From NCBI GenBank assembly GCA_016927595.1, contig JAFGMI010000042.1, positions 62,001 to 126,000 of the forward strand: a stretch of 64,000 nucleotides of DNA. The letters run 5' to 3'. A program made the translations under genes and the position numbers. Positions 19,615 through 29,237 of the stretch are shown one piece after another; the first letter of the stretch is position 1, and each line of letters begins with the position of its first letter. Under the pieces are notes generated by a model. That model did no database searches, was not told where the DNA came from, and was given only the letters and a program-made list of their open reading frames with translations. The DNA is from Melioribacteraceae bacterium (GTDB lineage Bacteria; Bacteroidota; Ignavibacteria; Ignavibacteriales; Melioribacteraceae).

Positions 19615-19939
19615 CCTCCCGATCAACTTTCCGGACAGTCTCGACTATTAATGGGAAATATCTGTCCAGAGCACAATTTGCATCATCCCTTAAATAACAT
19701 TTATCCTTACCGACCGAAGCGCGGCATTTTTCGCATATCTCTTTACGCAACCGGTCTGTAAGCAGATCGATATCATCTGCCTGATCTGAATGAATAATAT
19801 CCAGAATTCTCGAAAAGTAAATTTCGATTGCGCAAACTTCCTTTTCGGTTAACGTGCACTCCCCTTCCTCGGAAGAATCGACGCAGATTGCACATACATT
19901 TTCTCTTAAAGCTTCTATATATTTACTTAAACTTTTCAT
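19607..19939 (-). CDS. Small protein with two identical four-cysteine modules, function unknown
   Basis: No family recognised. The 110 residues contain two copies of CxxC-x8-C-x7-C followed by A and I or L (CAIC at about 16-19, CEKC at about 69-72). Between and around the copies are helical charged stretches ending in RYFPLIVETVRKV. Spacing in the two copies is identical, so the protein arose by internal duplication, and eight cysteines suggest two metal or Fe-S sites. There is no signal peptide, so it should be cytoplasmic. Transcribed alone, divergent from ubiE/menG and overlapping PAP2 tail to tail. Coding is supported by the symmetrical cysteine pattern rather than by known homology. Confidence 0.72.
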   Translation of the reverse strand: MKSLSKYIEALRENVCAICVDSSEEGECTLTEKEVCAIEIYFSRILDIIHSDQADDIDLLTDRLRKEICEKCRASVGKDKCYLRDDANCALDRYFPLIVETVRKVDREVI

Positions 19940-20005
19940 AGTATTACGGATGCTATTCGTTTAATTTTGTAACCAAATTATTTTAAATTGTAAATTAGTC
20001 TTTAA

Positions 20006-20689
20006 ATGGAAAAGAAGAAACAGGTAAAGAGAATTTTCGACAGTATCGCTTACAGATACGATTTGCTTAATCACTTATTGAGCGCCGGCATTGATATATA
20101 CTGGCGCAAAAAAGCACTCAAGCTCTGTGGGGTTGATGGAAACACAGTGCTTCTCGATGTTGCATGCGGTACCGGCGATTTCGCAATCGAAGCTGAAAAG
20201 TCTGGTGTTTCTAAAATTATTGGAGCAGATCTATCAATTAATATGCTGAAAATCTTTAATAAAAAATCGGTACTCAGCAATGGAAGAATCACACAATGTG
20301 TGGCTGAATCTCTCCCTTTCAAAAACGAAACTTTTTCACTAATCACTGTGGCATTCGGAGTCCGGAATTTTTTTAACATACAGGAAAGTTTCAATAATTT
20401 CTTCAGAGTCTTATCGGAAAACGGTAAAGTTGTTGTTCTTGAATTCCGTCTGCCGCGTAACTTTATCATTAAAAAAATTTATTTAACTTATTTCAATAAT
20501 ATACTCCCGGCTCTCGGCAGATTTATTTCGAAAGACAAAGAAGCATATAATTATTTACCGGAATCAGTTAATGATTTTGACCGGAAGATTGATTTGAAGA
20601 AATTATTTTTGAGTGCAGGATTTAAAAAAGTTCTTATAAAACCGCTGACATTCGGAATTGCTCATGTCACAATTGCCGAAAAACAGTAA
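20006..20689 (+). CDS. ubiE: Demethylmenaquinone methyltransferase (UbiE/MenG)
   Basis: SAM-dependent C-methyltransferase of the last step of menaquinone biosynthesis. Family motifs are FDSIAYRYDLLNHLLSAGID (around residues 11-30, the first UbiE signature), DVACGTGDFAIEA (SAM site, near 50) and the second signature region VAFGVRNFFN near 113. At 227 residues the length is typical. In an organism with nuoABCDHIJKLMN the product would be the quinone accepting electrons from complex I. Stands alone, ending back-to-back with rdgB with no spacer. Confidence 0.95.
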   Translation: MEKKKQVKRIFDSIAYRYDLLNHLLSAGIDIYWRKKALKLCGVDGNTVLLDVACGTGDFAIEAEKSGVSKIIGADLSINMLKIFNKKSVLSNGRITQCVAESLPFKNETFSLITVAFGVRNFFNIQESFNNFFRVLSENGKVVVLEFRLPRNFIIKKIYLTYFNNILPALGRFISKDKEAYNYLPESVNDFDRKIDLKKLFLSAGFKKVLIKPLTFGIAHVTIAEKQ

Positions 20690-21268
20690 TCAGATTATTA
20701 ATCCTTTCAGTTTTTCAAAGGCTTTGTACCTGTGACTTAATTTATTTTTCTCCTGCATCGATAATTCAGCCAGTGTTTTATCCATATTCTTAGGAACGAA
20801 TACAGGATCATAACCGAATCCGTTAGCTCCTTTTTTATCCTTTATAATTGTACCTTCGAGTTTACCAGTTGCGCTATACTTCTTTACTCCGTCGAAATAA
20901 ACGGCACAACAGATGAAACGGGCAGTATGGGGACCGGTCATGGATTTAAGTTCCTCAAGCACCTTGTTATTGTTGTCATCATATGTACAGTTTTCACCAG
21001 CATATCTGGCTGAAATTATTCCCGGTCTTCCATCGAGCTGATCAATCTCAAGCCCCGAATCATCGGCTATAACCGGCAATTTGTATTTTGCGTATATTGC
21101 TTCAGCTTTGATGAATGCATTTTCTTCAAAAGTAGATCCGGTTTCTTCAACTTCTGCAGTCTCACCAAGTTCAAAGGGAGCTGTTATTTCAATCCCGGTA
21201 TCTGCAAATATTTTTTTCACCTCTGCAAGTTTGCCATTATTACCGGTTGCGAAAATCAATTTATCCAT
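20690..21268 (-). CDS. rdgB: Non-canonical purine NTP pyrophosphatase (RdgB/HAM1)
   Basis: Hydrolyses dITP, ITP and XTP to monophosphates, keeping deaminated purines out of DNA and RNA. The N-terminal FATGNNGKLAEVKKI, the central ADDSGLEIDQLDGRPG (near 67-82) with SARYAG, and the C-terminal FGYDPVF and LSHRYKA motifs are complete. 192 residues is normal. Last gene of the uvrA-AhpD-like-deaminase-rdgB operon, 11 bp after the deaminase, so nucleotide-pool cleaning is linked with excision repair. Confidence 0.96.
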   Translation of the reverse strand: MDKLIFATGNNGKLAEVKKIFADTGIEITAPFELGETAEVEETGSTFEENAFIKAEAIYAKYKLPVIADDSGLEIDQLDGRPGIISARYAGENCTYDDNNNKVLEELKSMTGPHTARFICCAVYFDGVKKYSATGKLEGTIIKDKKGANGFGYDPVFVPKNMDKTLAELSMQEKNKLSHRYKAFEKLKGLII

Positions 21269-21279
21269 GTAGACCTGAA

Positions 21280-22617
21280 TTAAACCCTATTAATTAATTT
21301 TGTTAATTCGCCTTCCGCCGTTGCAAGCAGTTCTTTAGTATCAAATAATAATGATTCAGAGTTCCTTACTATCCATTCCCCTTCTATCATTACATGATCG
21401 ACATTATGAATACCGGAAGAATAAACAATGGAGGAATATATTTCAGCATCACTCATCAAGATTGGATTACCTGCTTTCATTAAATCAAGTAATACCAGAT
21501 CAGCCTTTTTCCCGATCTCGATGCTGCCTGTTTCCGAATCCAGATGTAGCGCTTTAGCACCCTCGATAGTGGCAAGTCTCAGCATGGTTAAAGCATCCAT
21601 TATTCCAGGTCCGTGAATGGGTTTTTGTATTAACGATGCCAGCCTCATTTCAGTAAACATATCGAGATTGTTATTGCAGGGAGGTCCATCGGCCCCAAGC
21701 GACACAGAGATACCTTCCTTTAGGTACCCCGGAATATTCGCGATCCCGGAAGCCAGCTTCAAATTTGCCGAAGGGCAATGAGCAACCCTGGTGTCTGACT
21801 TTTTTAATTTAACTCTTTCCATGTCATTAACGTGTATACAATGAGCAAGAATTGTAGTGTCCCCGAGTACGCCGATTCTATCGAAGTATTCAATATTCTC
21901 GGCGCCATGCAGTTTTCTTACCGCATCAATTTCACTTTTATTTTCAGAAGAATGCGTATGGTATAAAGAACCGTGGAAATTTTTCGACATCTCATAACTC
22001 TCCCGCAGCAATTCTTCGGAGCACGAAAGAACAAACCTGGGTGCAAATCCGTACTTTATTTTTGAGGTTTTATTATGGAACTCCTCAGCAAGTTCATTAC
22101 ATGTATCGATTGAGTCCCTGGTGCTTTCTTTAAATTCGGGATACAGATCATTTATATCAACAAGACACTTACCTGCAATGGCTCTCATCTTTGAATCAAT
22201 CAGTTCATTGAAGATAACATCCTGATGATTAATAGTCCCCATATCCAGTATGGTCGTAGCCCCTCCCAGTTGTAATTCGGCAATACCAAGACGCACCGAG
22301 GCACTTAATGAATTTATGTCATGTGCATTCTCATAAGGGAATATTTTCATCTGAAGCCAGTCGAGCAATTCAAGATCATCAGCCAGACCCCTGAAAAGAG
22401 TCTGACATAAATGAATATGTGTCTGTACAAAACCAGGTATTAGAATTAAATCCCTGTGTTCATGCACTAAACCTTCAAAGGAATTAATATCAAAATGCTC
22501 TTCTGGTTTAATGCTGCTTATAATTCCGTCTTCAATAACTAACACGTGATTATAAAGTATCTCGTTTTTATTATTAACGGTTACAATTGCTTTGGGAATT
22601 ATTACTTGTTTATTCAT
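21280..22617 (-). CDS. Amidohydrolase, 5'-deoxyadenosine/MTA/SAH deaminase-like
   Basis: Metal-dependent deaminase of the MtaD/SsnA/DadD group, which deaminates adenosine-like compounds such as 5'-deoxyadenosine or S-adenosylhomocysteine. The metal motif is PGFVQTHIHLCQTLFRGLAD (near 60-79), followed by HTHSSENKSE, ILAHCIH and SLGADGPPCNNN. The HLCQTLFRGLADDLELLDWL segment is the strongest pointer to 5'-deoxyadenosine deaminase. ATG at 22617 (GGGAG before it) is chosen, since an upstream in-frame start at 22656 lies deep in the previous gene. It overlaps that gene by 8 bp. Deaminase substrates arise from radical-SAM enzymes such as LipA, also encoded here. Confidence 0.85.
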   Translation of the reverse strand: MNKQVIIPKAIVTVNNKNEILYNHVLVIEDGIISSIKPEEHFDINSFEGLVHEHRDLILIPGFVQTHIHLCQTLFRGLADDLELLDWLQMKIFPYENAHDINSLSASVRLGIAELQLGGATTILDMGTINHQDVIFNELIDSKMRAIAGKCLVDINDLYPEFKESTRDSIDTCNELAEEFHNKTSKIKYGFAPRFVLSCSEELLRESYEMSKNFHGSLYHTHSSENKSEIDAVRKLHGAENIEYFDRIGVLGDTTILAHCIHVNDMERVKLKKSDTRVAHCPSANLKLASGIANIPGYLKEGISVSLGADGPPCNNNLDMFTEMRLASLIQKPIHGPGIMDALTMLRLATIEGAKALHLDSETGSIEIGKKADLVLLDLMKAGNPILMSDAEIYSSIVYSSGIHNVDHVMIEGEWIVRNSESLLFDTKELLATAEGELTKLINRV

Positions 22618-22963
22618 TTTTATCTCCCAACAATTCGTCCAGCTGTTCCATTGCAAATCTGAGATGAGGTATTACAATTGACCCGCCTACAATAAGCGCT
22701 ATATTAAAACTCTCGTAGAATTCCTGCCGGTTCGCTCCCTCTTCCACCGCACGATCGATATGATAGAGTATACAGTCATTACATCTTAATACCATTGAAG
22801 CGACCAGACCCATAAGTTCTTTTGTTTTGGCGTCAAGCGCCCCGTTGATATAAGCTTTATTATCAAGCGCAAAAAACTTGTTGAAATCTCTGAATCCGGA
22901 GTTTAATATTTTATCGTTCATATCGGAACGGTATTTTTTGAACTCAGTTATTGTTTTCTTCAT
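22610..22963 (-). CDS. Carboxymuconolactone decarboxylase/AhpD-like protein
   Basis: Small helical protein of 117 residues with the AhpD-type redox motif CNDCILYH (near residues 59-66), in which two cysteines and a histidine can carry peroxidase or disulfide-reductase chemistry. The sequence around it (AMVLR before, VEEGANRQEFYE after) is typical of the CMD fold. It lies 3 bp after uvrA and overlaps the deaminase gene by 8 bp. A role in thiol redox protection is inferred from the motif; decarboxylase activity is unlikely given the cysteines. Confidence 0.88.
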   Translation of the reverse strand: MKKTITEFKKYRSDMNDKILNSGFRDFNKFFALDNKAYINGALDAKTKELMGLVASMVLRCNDCILYHIDRAVEEGANRQEFYESFNIALIVGGSIVIPHLRFAMEQLDELLGDKNE

Positions 22964-22966
22964 AAA

Positions 22967-25798
22967 TTACTTCCTGCATAATTCTTTGACAAGAAATTGT
23001 CCGGTTATACTTTTTTTATTTTTTGCAACTTCTTCCGGTGTCCCTTCTGCTATTATTCTGCCGCCGTGCTCACCTCCGCCGGGTCCGAGATCAATAATAT
23101 AATCAGCGACTTTTATTACATCAAGATTATGCTCGACAACAACAACTGTATTCCCCTTGTCAACCAGTTTCTGAAGTACTTTTAACAGTATCCGGACATC
23201 CTCGAAGTGCAGACCTGTTGTAGGTTCATCAAGTATATACAGTGTCTTACCCGTACTTACCTTACTTAATTCGGTTGCCAGTTTAACTCTTTGCGCCTCA
23301 CCGCCCGAAAGCGTTGTTGCCTGCTGACCAAGTTTAATATAACCCAGACCAACATCGTTCATCGCTTTAATTTTTCTTTTGATTCTTGGGAAATCCTTAA
23401 AAAATTCCAGTGCATCTTCAACGGTCATTTCCAGAACATCATTAATTGATTTTGTTTTATATAGAATTTCCAGAGTCTCCCTATTGTAGCGTTTACCATT
23501 ACAAGTCTCGCAATGGACATAAACGTCAGGTAAAAAATTCATTTCAATTTTCTGAAGACCGGCGCCCTGACAATCCTCACATCTGCCTCCCTTCACATTA
23601 AAGCTGAATCTTCCCGGTTTATACCCTCTCATTTTAGCCTCCGGCAGCTCTGTAAAAAGATCACGAATGAATGTGAACAGTCCGGTGTACGTCGCCGGGT
23701 TGGACCGGGGCGTCCTTCCTATCGGTGATTGATCAATTTCGATTACCTTATCAATATTTTCCAGCCCTGTAATTTCCTTGTGAGGCAGCGGTACTGTTTT
23801 AGAATTAAAGAACTTACACATCAAAGCGCTTACGAGCGTTTCGTTTATCAGGCTCGATTTTCCCGATCCGCTAACACCTGTAATTGCCGTGAAAACCCCG
23901 AGTGGTATATTGACATCAATGTTTTTAAGATTATTACCCGATGCATTTTTGATTTGTATCCGATTGCCATTACCCTTCCTGCGTTGCTTAGGGGACTGTA
24001 TTCTTTTCCGGCCTTTAAGATAATCTATTGTTATCGATTTATATCCATTGCCGCCGTTTAACAATTTAGCAGTCTCATCAGCCACACATAATTCTCCTCC
24101 GTGTTCGCCGGCTCCCGGACCAAGATCGATAAGATAGTCGGAACTTTCAATTGTTTCTCTGTCGTGCTCAACAACAATTACAGTATTGCCGAGATCTCTC
24201 AGATTCTTCAAAGAACTGATAAGTTTGATGTTATCGCTTTGGTGCAGTCCTATACTAGGTTCGTCAAGTACGTACAATACACCAGCGAGCTGAGTCCCAA
24301 TCTGTGTAGCAAGTCTGATCCTCTGCGATTCTCCTCCCGAGAGAGTGCGGGCTGATCGTCCGAGTGTCAGATAATCCAGTCCAACATTCAGAAGAAAGTC
24401 AATTCTCTCATTGATTTCTTTAAGTATTTGTTTTGCAATTATTTTGTCCCTGTCCGTCAGCATTAAGCCGTTGAAAAACTCTTTCGTTTTCTCGAGTGAT
24501 AGATTGGTTACTTCGCTTATATTTTTTCCGCCTACAAGAACAGCTAACGACTCCTGTTTTAATCGTCCACCTTTACAAGTTGTGCAGGTTTTCGTCGTCA
24601 TGAACGATTCAGCCCAGTCACGTACATGATTGGAAGTTGTGTTATCATAAAAATGCTTGATATAATGAAACACTCCGGAGAATTTATGCTTATAATTCAC
24701 AGTTTTACCTCCGCTGTAAGTGTACGTAAACGATATCTTTTCCTTACTGCCGTTTAATAATATTTCCTTTTGCTGATCATTAAGATTTTTTAGAGGTGTA
24801 TCGAAGTCGAAGCCGAGCGATGCCGCTACACCTTCCAGTTGATTGAAGAACCAGATATTCCGTGGTTTCCCCAATGCCTCAATTCCTCCTTCATTAATAG
24901 TCTTATCCCAGTCGGGAATTATAAGGTTGATGTCGAGTGATTTTTTTTCGCCTAAACCGTCACAATCGGGACATGAACCGTAAGGACTGTTGAAAGAAAA
25001 AGAATTCGGAGCCAGCTCCTGATAGCTTATTCCGCAATGATGGCAGGCCAAATTTCGGCTGTAAACGAAATCTTCCTTCCCATTGCTGATTATAAGATTC
25101 CCGTTTCCATAGTTAAGAGATATTTCTACCGACTCGGATAAACGGTGCACCGATTTTTCTGAAACGTTAATCCTGTCAATAACGATTTCTATGTTATGAA
25201 CCTTGTAACGATCGACTTTAAATCCCCTGTAAAGTTCAACCAGTTCGCCATCAACCCTGGCTCGTATAAAGCCGTCTTTTAATATATCCTCAAAAAGTTC
25301 CCTGTAGTGTCCTTTCCTCCCGCGAATAACAGGAGCAAGGACTATTATCCTTGCATCTTTAAATTGGTTAGTTACTGAATCGATTATCTGTTCTGTAGTC
25401 TGCTTTTCTACAGGGCGTCCGCAGTTATAACATCGAGGTTTACCAACACGTGCGTAGAGAAGACGCATATAGTCATATATTTCAGTTACTGTACCGACTG
25501 TGGATCTGGGATTACCTGTCGTTGATTTCTGCTCAATCGATATAGCCGGACTCAATCCTTCAATCAGATCAACATCCGGTTTTTCGAGCAGATTAAGAAA
25601 CTGCCGTGCATATGCCGACAACGATTCAATATATCTTCGCTGTCCTTCGGCATAAATTGTATCAAATGCCAGCGAAGATTTTCCCGATCCCGATAATCCT
25701 GTTACAACTACCAGTGAATCCCGTGGAATATTAAGTGATATATTTTTAAGGTTGTGCTCTCTTGCACCCTGTATTACTATTTGGTTTTCAAAATCCAT
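22967..25798 (-). CDS. uvrA: Excinuclease ABC subunit UvrA
   Basis: Damage-recognition ATPase of nucleotide excision repair. Both ABC modules are visible: [14 protein letters not shown] near residues 34-47 and [14 protein letters not shown] near 640, with signatures [12 protein letters not shown] and [12 protein letters not shown]. Zinc fingers are present as CYNCG-type, CHHCG...CPDCDG and CEDCQGAG...CETCNG. Length 943 is standard. It heads an operon with the AhpD-like, deaminase and rdgB genes. No clear Shine-Dalgarno is seen before the ATG and no recognisable SOS box was found in the 88-bp gap to yigZ. Confidence 0.98.
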   Translation of the reverse strand: MDFENQIVIQGAREHNLKNISLNIPRDSLVVVTGLSGSGKSSLAFDTIYAEGQRRYIESLSAYARQFLNLLEKPDVDLIEGLSPAISIEQKSTTGNPRSTVGTVTEIYDYMRLLYARVGKPRCYNCGRPVEKQTTEQIIDSVTNQFKDARIIVLAPVIRGRKGHYRELFEDILKDGFIRARVDGELVELYRGFKVDRYKVHNIEIVIDRINVSEKSVHRLSESVEISLNYGNGNLIISNGKEDFVYSRNLACHHCGISYQELAPNSFSFNSPYGSCPDCDGLGEKKSLDINLIIPDWDKTINEGGIEALGKPRNIWFFNQLEGVAASLGFDFDTPLKNLNDQQKEILLNGSKEKISFTYTYSGGKTVNYKHKFSGVFHYIKHFYDNTTSNHVRDWAESFMTTKTCTTCKGGRLKQESLAVLVGGKNISEVTNLSLEKTKEFFNGLMLTDRDKIIAKQILKEINERIDFLLNVGLDYLTLGRSARTLSGGESQRIRLATQIGTQLAGVLYVLDEPSIGLHQSDNIKLISSLKNLRDLGNTVIVVEHDRETIESSDYLIDLGPGAGEHGGELCVADETAKLLNGGNGYKSITIDYLKGRKRIQSPKQRRKGNGNRIQIKNASGNNLKNIDVNIPLGVFTAITGVSGSGKSSLINETLVSALMCKFFNSKTVPLPHKEITGLENIDKVIEIDQSPIGRTPRSNPATYTGLFTFIRDLFTELPEAKMRGYKPGRFSFNVKGGRCEDCQGAGLQKIEMNFLPDVYVHCETCNGKRYNRETLEILYKTKSINDVLEMTVEDALEFFKDFPRIKRKIKAMNDVGLGYIKLGQQATTLSGGEAQRVKLATELSKVSTGKTLYILDEPTTGLHFEDVRILLKVLQKLVDKGNTVVVVEHNLDVIKVADYIIDLGPGGGEHGGRIIAEGTPEEVAKNKKSITGQFLVKELCRK

Positions 25799-25886
25799 TT
25801 GGGTAGTTTTTGATTAAGTTTAAACCTGAATACTACTTATTGACAAATTCAAAATCAATTTAAAACTTGTACAAAAATTCACTGCC

Positions 25887-26510
25887 ATGTCAGAGATTCA
25901 GAAGTTTACAACAATAAAATATCATAATGAATTCAAATTCAAGGAAAAGGGTTCTTTATTTATCGCTCACTCAATCCCTGTTGAAACCATCGGACAAACC
26001 GATTCGGAATTAAACGGTGTAAGAAAAAAATTTTATGATGCTACCCATAACTGTTATGCTTTTCAGCTTAGAGACGGGAATTTCAAATATTCCGATGACG
26101 GCGAGCCTAACGGTACTGCGGGTATACGCATTTATAATGCGATTAAACATTTTGAACTGTTCGATTTAATGGTAGTCGTTACGAGATACTTTGGAGGTAC
26201 AAAGCTCGGTGTCGGTCCGCTTGGAAAAGCTTATTATAATGCTGCAATGGAGGTTCTAAGCTCGGCTGAAAAGGTTGACCGTGAACTTTATCATAAAATT
26301 GAAATTAAATTCGATTTTAATATGACCAGTAATGTTCATCATTTTATAAATATTTACGATGTAAAAAACATCGTAAATAAATTCAGCGAAGGACCAGTAT
26401 TAGAATGTTTGATCAAACCGATTTATATTTCTGAATTAACTAACTCTCTGCGTGAGATTTCTGCAGGAAAAATTACACTTAAAACTCTTATTGATGATAT
26501 TTTTATTTAG
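25887..26510 (+). CDS. yigZ: IMPACT/YigZ family protein
   Basis: Conserved protein with an N-terminal UPF0029/IMPACT domain; the signature DGEPNGTAG near residue 72 and VVVTRYFGGTKLGVGPLGKAY near 98-118 are diagnostic. A C-terminal DUF1949-like domain (about 140-205) completes the usual two-domain layout. Eukaryotic IMPACT regulates Gcn2; bacterial members have no firmly established function, with roles near translation suspected. It is divergent from uvrA and 95 bp ahead of nuoA, with no clear operon link to it. Confidence 0.9.
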   Translation: MSEIQKFTTIKYHNEFKFKEKGSLFIAHSIPVETIGQTDSELNGVRKKFYDATHNCYAFQLRDGNFKYSDDGEPNGTAGIRIYNAIKHFELFDLMVVVTRYFGGTKLGVGPLGKAYYNAAMEVLSSAEKVDRELYHKIEIKFDFNMTSNVHHFINIYDVKNIVNKFSEGPVLECLIKPIYISELTNSLREISAGKITLKTLIDDIFI

Positions 26511-26605
26511 TTCATGCAAGAATTGTAAATTAATAAATATTCTTTTCTTGATATTGTTATCCTGTTCAGCTATTTTAGCCTCTAAAATTTATTGACATAA
26601 TATAG

Positions 26606-27049
26606 ATGCTTACAGAGTTCGGAAAGATTTTTGTTTTTTTAATATTCGCAATGCTGTTTGTTGCGATTTCAATCTTCATAGCCAGATTAATCAGACCAAC
26701 AAGACCAACCAAAGAAAAGCTTAAAATTTATGAATGCGGTGAAGAAGCCATGGGCACTCCATGGATAAAATTTAATATCCGCTTTTACGTTGTGGCATTA
26801 ATATTTTTGATATTTGATGTGGAAGTTGTCCTTCTGTTCCCCTGGGCAATTACCTATAAAGATTATGGTATTTACGGATTTCTTGTAGGAATTATTTTTC
26901 TTGTTGTTCTAGCAATCGGTATGGCTTATGAATGGCGGAAAGGTGATCTGGAATGGGCAAGACCCAAACCTAATATCCCCGATCTCAGCAAAATTTTAAA
27001 GAAAAAAATTGCTCAGCCTGAAACTATTGAACCATCGGCTGATAACTGA
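26606..27049 (+). CDS. nuoA: NADH-quinone oxidoreductase subunit A
   Basis: Membrane subunit of complex I. Three membrane helices are visible. The diagnostic loop YECGEEAMGTPWIKFN with Cys near residue 46, and IRFYVVALIFLIFDVEVVLLFPWA split over residues 57-80, are both present. A polar C-terminal tail of about 35 residues is longer than in Escherichia coli. First gene of the eleven-gene nuo cluster, with NuoB 22 bp downstream. Confidence 0.96.
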   Translation: MLTEFGKIFVFLIFAMLFVAISIFIARLIRPTRPTKEKLKIYECGEEAMGTPWIKFNIRFYVVALIFLIFDVEVVLLFPWAITYKDYGIYGFLVGIIFLVVLAIGMAYEWRKGDLEWARPKPNIPDLSKILKKKIAQPETIEPSADN

Positions 27050-27071
27050 TTTCTAATTAAACAAGTTTGTT

Positions 27072-27563
27072 ATGGGTCTATTAGATAAAGAATTCATTGA
27101 CAGTAATATTGTCATTGCTAAAAGCGAAGATTTGTTAAATTGGGCACGTTTGTCCTCATTATGGCAGTTAAGTTTCGGTTTAGCATGCTGTGCAATTGAA
27201 ATGATGGCTACATCTGCTTCGCATTATGATTTTGACCGATTCGGAGTTATGCCACGTCCCACGCCGCGCCAGGCGGATATTATTATAATCTCAGGCACCG
27301 TAACGCTTAAAATGGCAACCCGGATTAAGCGTCTTTACGAACAGATGCCTGATCCAAAATATATTATTTCGATGGGAAGCTGTTCAAACTGCGGAGGTCC
27401 TTACTGGGAACATGGTTATCATGTCCTCAAAGGTATTGATAGAGTTATCCCCGTTGATGTTTATGTCCCGGGATGCCCTCCCCGACCTGAAGCATTGTTA
27501 GAGGGATTATTAAAATTACAGGAAAAAATAAGAAAAGAAACTTTACGAACTAAAAAAGCATGA
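27072..27563 (+). CDS. nuoB: NADH-quinone oxidoreductase subunit B
   Basis: Peripheral-arm subunit that holds cluster N2, the last Fe-S centre before quinone. All four ligands are present: the adjacent pair in [11 protein letters not shown], then GSCSNCGG and PGCPPRPE. 163 residues, normal length. It overlaps nuoC by 4 bp (ATGA), so the N, B and C subunits are coupled. Because nuoEFG are missing, electrons must arrive at the NuoI/NuoB chain from a donor other than a NuoF-bound flavin. Confidence 0.97.
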   Translation: MGLLDKEFIDSNIVIAKSEDLLNWARLSSLWQLSFGLACCAIEMMATSASHYDFDRFGVMPRPTPRQADIIIISGTVTLKMATRIKRLYEQMPDPKYIISMGSCSNCGGPYWEHGYHVLKGIDRVIPVDVYVPGCPPRPEALLEGLLKLQEKIRKETLRTKKA

Positions 27564-28093
27564 AAATATCAGAAGAGATTTTCGAAATCCTGAAGAATAA
27601 ATTTCCGGATTATAAGTTCGGACTTGAAACTGAAACTCCGGTTGAGCCGGTATTATCGGCTGATCCCTTAAAAATAAATGAAATTGCTCATTTTTTGGCA
27701 GAAAATGAAGATTTATTTTTCGATTCATTAATGAACCTCTCGGGTGTCGATGACGCTAACGGAGAAAAGTCAACCGATGCAGACGGCGCTGAAATTATCA
27801 CGGGAGGTACATTAAGTGTTTATTATCATCTCCACTCAATGAAGTTTAATCACAAGTTAACCGTAAAAGTGTCAACACCGAGGGAGAATCCGGAAGTTGA
27901 ATCCGTTGAAGGAATCTGGAAAACTGCCAACTGGCATGAACGTGAAGCATATGATATGGTAGGAATAATTTTCCTGAATCATCCTGACTTAGAGAGAATT
28001 CTGATGCCTTACGACTGGGAAGAAGGAAGTCACCCGCTGAGAAAAGACTATAAAAATCCCGAGTTTTATCACGGAATGAGAGTACCTTACTGA
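27560..28093 (+). CDS. nuoC: NADH-quinone oxidoreductase subunit C
   Basis: Peripheral 30-kDa subunit. The family core [14 protein letters not shown] (near 114-127), [16 protein letters not shown] and HPLRKDY are visible. A polar insertion rich in D, G and E (about residues 55-75, [12 protein letters not shown]) interrupts the first half and is not typical. It is a separate gene, not fused to nuoD as in Escherichia coli; the stop overlaps the nuoD start by one base. Confidence 0.95.
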   Translation: MKISEEIFEILKNKFPDYKFGLETETPVEPVLSADPLKINEIAHFLAENEDLFFDSLMNLSGVDDANGEKSTDADGAEIITGGTLSVYYHLHSMKFNHKLTVKVSTPRENPEVESVEGIWKTANWHEREAYDMVGIIFLNHPDLERILMPYDWEEGSHPLRKDYKNPEFYHGMRVPY

Positions 28094-29208
28094 TGGCAAT
28101 TAAGACTGAACAACTAATACTAAACATGGGACCACAGCACCCTTCAACTCACGGAGTACTAAGACTGGAAGTTGAACTTGAAGGTGAAGTTGTTACCAAA
28201 GTTAAGCCTCATCTGGGATATCTTCACCGTTGTTTTGAAAAACACGCTGAAGCTATGTCGTACCCTCAGGTAATCCCTTATACAGACCGAATGGATTATC
28301 TTGCATCGATGTACAATAATTTCGGATATGTTCTTGCAGTCGAGAAACTTATGGGAATTAAAGTGCCGGAGCGTGTTGAATATATAAGAATTATAATGGG
28401 CGAACTCCAGAGAATTGCTTCTCATATGGTTGCTCTTGGTACCTACGGACTAGATATCGGTGCATTTACACCATTCCTTTATTTATTCCGCGACCGGGAG
28501 AAAATATTAACCTTGTTTGAAATGACCTGCGGAGCTCGTCTACTTTACAATTATATGTGGGTCGGTGGTCTGTCGCACGATCTTCACCCGGATTTTGTAA
28601 GAATGACTAGGGAATTCATCAGTTATTTCAGACCTAACGTAGTTGAAGTGAATGAATTACTAACTTTTAATAAAATTTTTATTGAAAGAACCGCCAACAT
28701 AGGTATTCTACCTGCTGATACGGCAATCAATTACGGTATTACAGGTCCTAATTTACGAGCTAGCGGCGTTAAGTGGGATTTAAGAAAAAACGATCCATAT
28801 TCAATTTACGACAGATTCGATTTTGAAATCCCCGTTGGCGAAGGTACAATGGGAACGGTTGGGGACTGCTGGGACAGATATTACGTCCGTGTACTTGAAA
28901 TGGAGCAAAGTCTCAGAATTATTGAACAGGCGCTTGATCAGCTGCCGGAAGGTGATATCAATGAATCCATACCGAAGCGAATTAAACCTCCGGCCGGATC
29001 GGTCTATCAGAGAGTAGAAAATTCAAAAGGCGAACTTGGTTATTTTATAATCAGCGACGGAACCCTCAATCCTTTCAGGGTAAAGGTTCGTGCGCCTTCT
29101 TTCGTTAATCTTTCTGTGCTCAATGAATTGTGCCGGGGTCATATGGTAGCCGATATCATTGCAATCCTCGGAAGTATTGATATTGTTCTCGGTGAAGTTG
29201 ACAGATAA
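28093..29208 (+). CDS. nuoD: NADH-quinone oxidoreductase subunit D
   Basis: 49-kDa subunit, part of the quinone-binding chamber and related to the large subunit of [NiFe]-hydrogenases. The N-terminal MGPQHPSTHGVLRLE is near residues 12-26, SYPQVIPYTDRMDYL near 55-70, and the C-terminal DIVLGEVDR end is complete. 371 residues. No nickel-binding cysteines, so it is a complex I subunit rather than a hydrogenase. One-base overlap with nuoC. Confidence 0.97.
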   Translation: MAIKTEQLILNMGPQHPSTHGVLRLEVELEGEVVTKVKPHLGYLHRCFEKHAEAMSYPQVIPYTDRMDYLASMYNNFGYVLAVEKLMGIKVPERVEYIRIIMGELQRIASHMVALGTYGLDIGAFTPFLYLFRDREKILTLFEMTCGARLLYNYMWVGGLSHDLHPDFVRMTREFISYFRPNVVEVNELLTFNKIFIERTANIGILPADTAINYGITGPNLRASGVKWDLRKNDPYSIYDRFDFEIPVGEGTMGTVGDCWDRYYVRVLEMEQSLRIIEQALDQLPEGDINESIPKRIKPPAGSVYQRVENSKGELGYFIISDGTLNPFRVKVRAPSFVNLSVLNELCRGHMVADIIAILGSIDIVLGEVDR

Positions 29209-29237
29209 ATAATTCAGCAATTACAGTATAAAAAGAT

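Noticed and set aside
22618..22656. Earlier in-frame start for the deaminase
   Set aside because: It would overlap the AhpD-like gene by 47 bp; the ATG at 22617 has GGGAG upstream and fits family N-termini.
25799..25886. SOS (LexA) box for uvrA
   Set aside because: Only short palindromes such as TTGTACAA are present; no match to a LexA site I could defend.
28159..28425. Antisense frames throughout the nuo cluster, for example opposite nuoD
   Set aside because: They shadow strongly conserved subunits and have no ribosome sites or recognisable domains.
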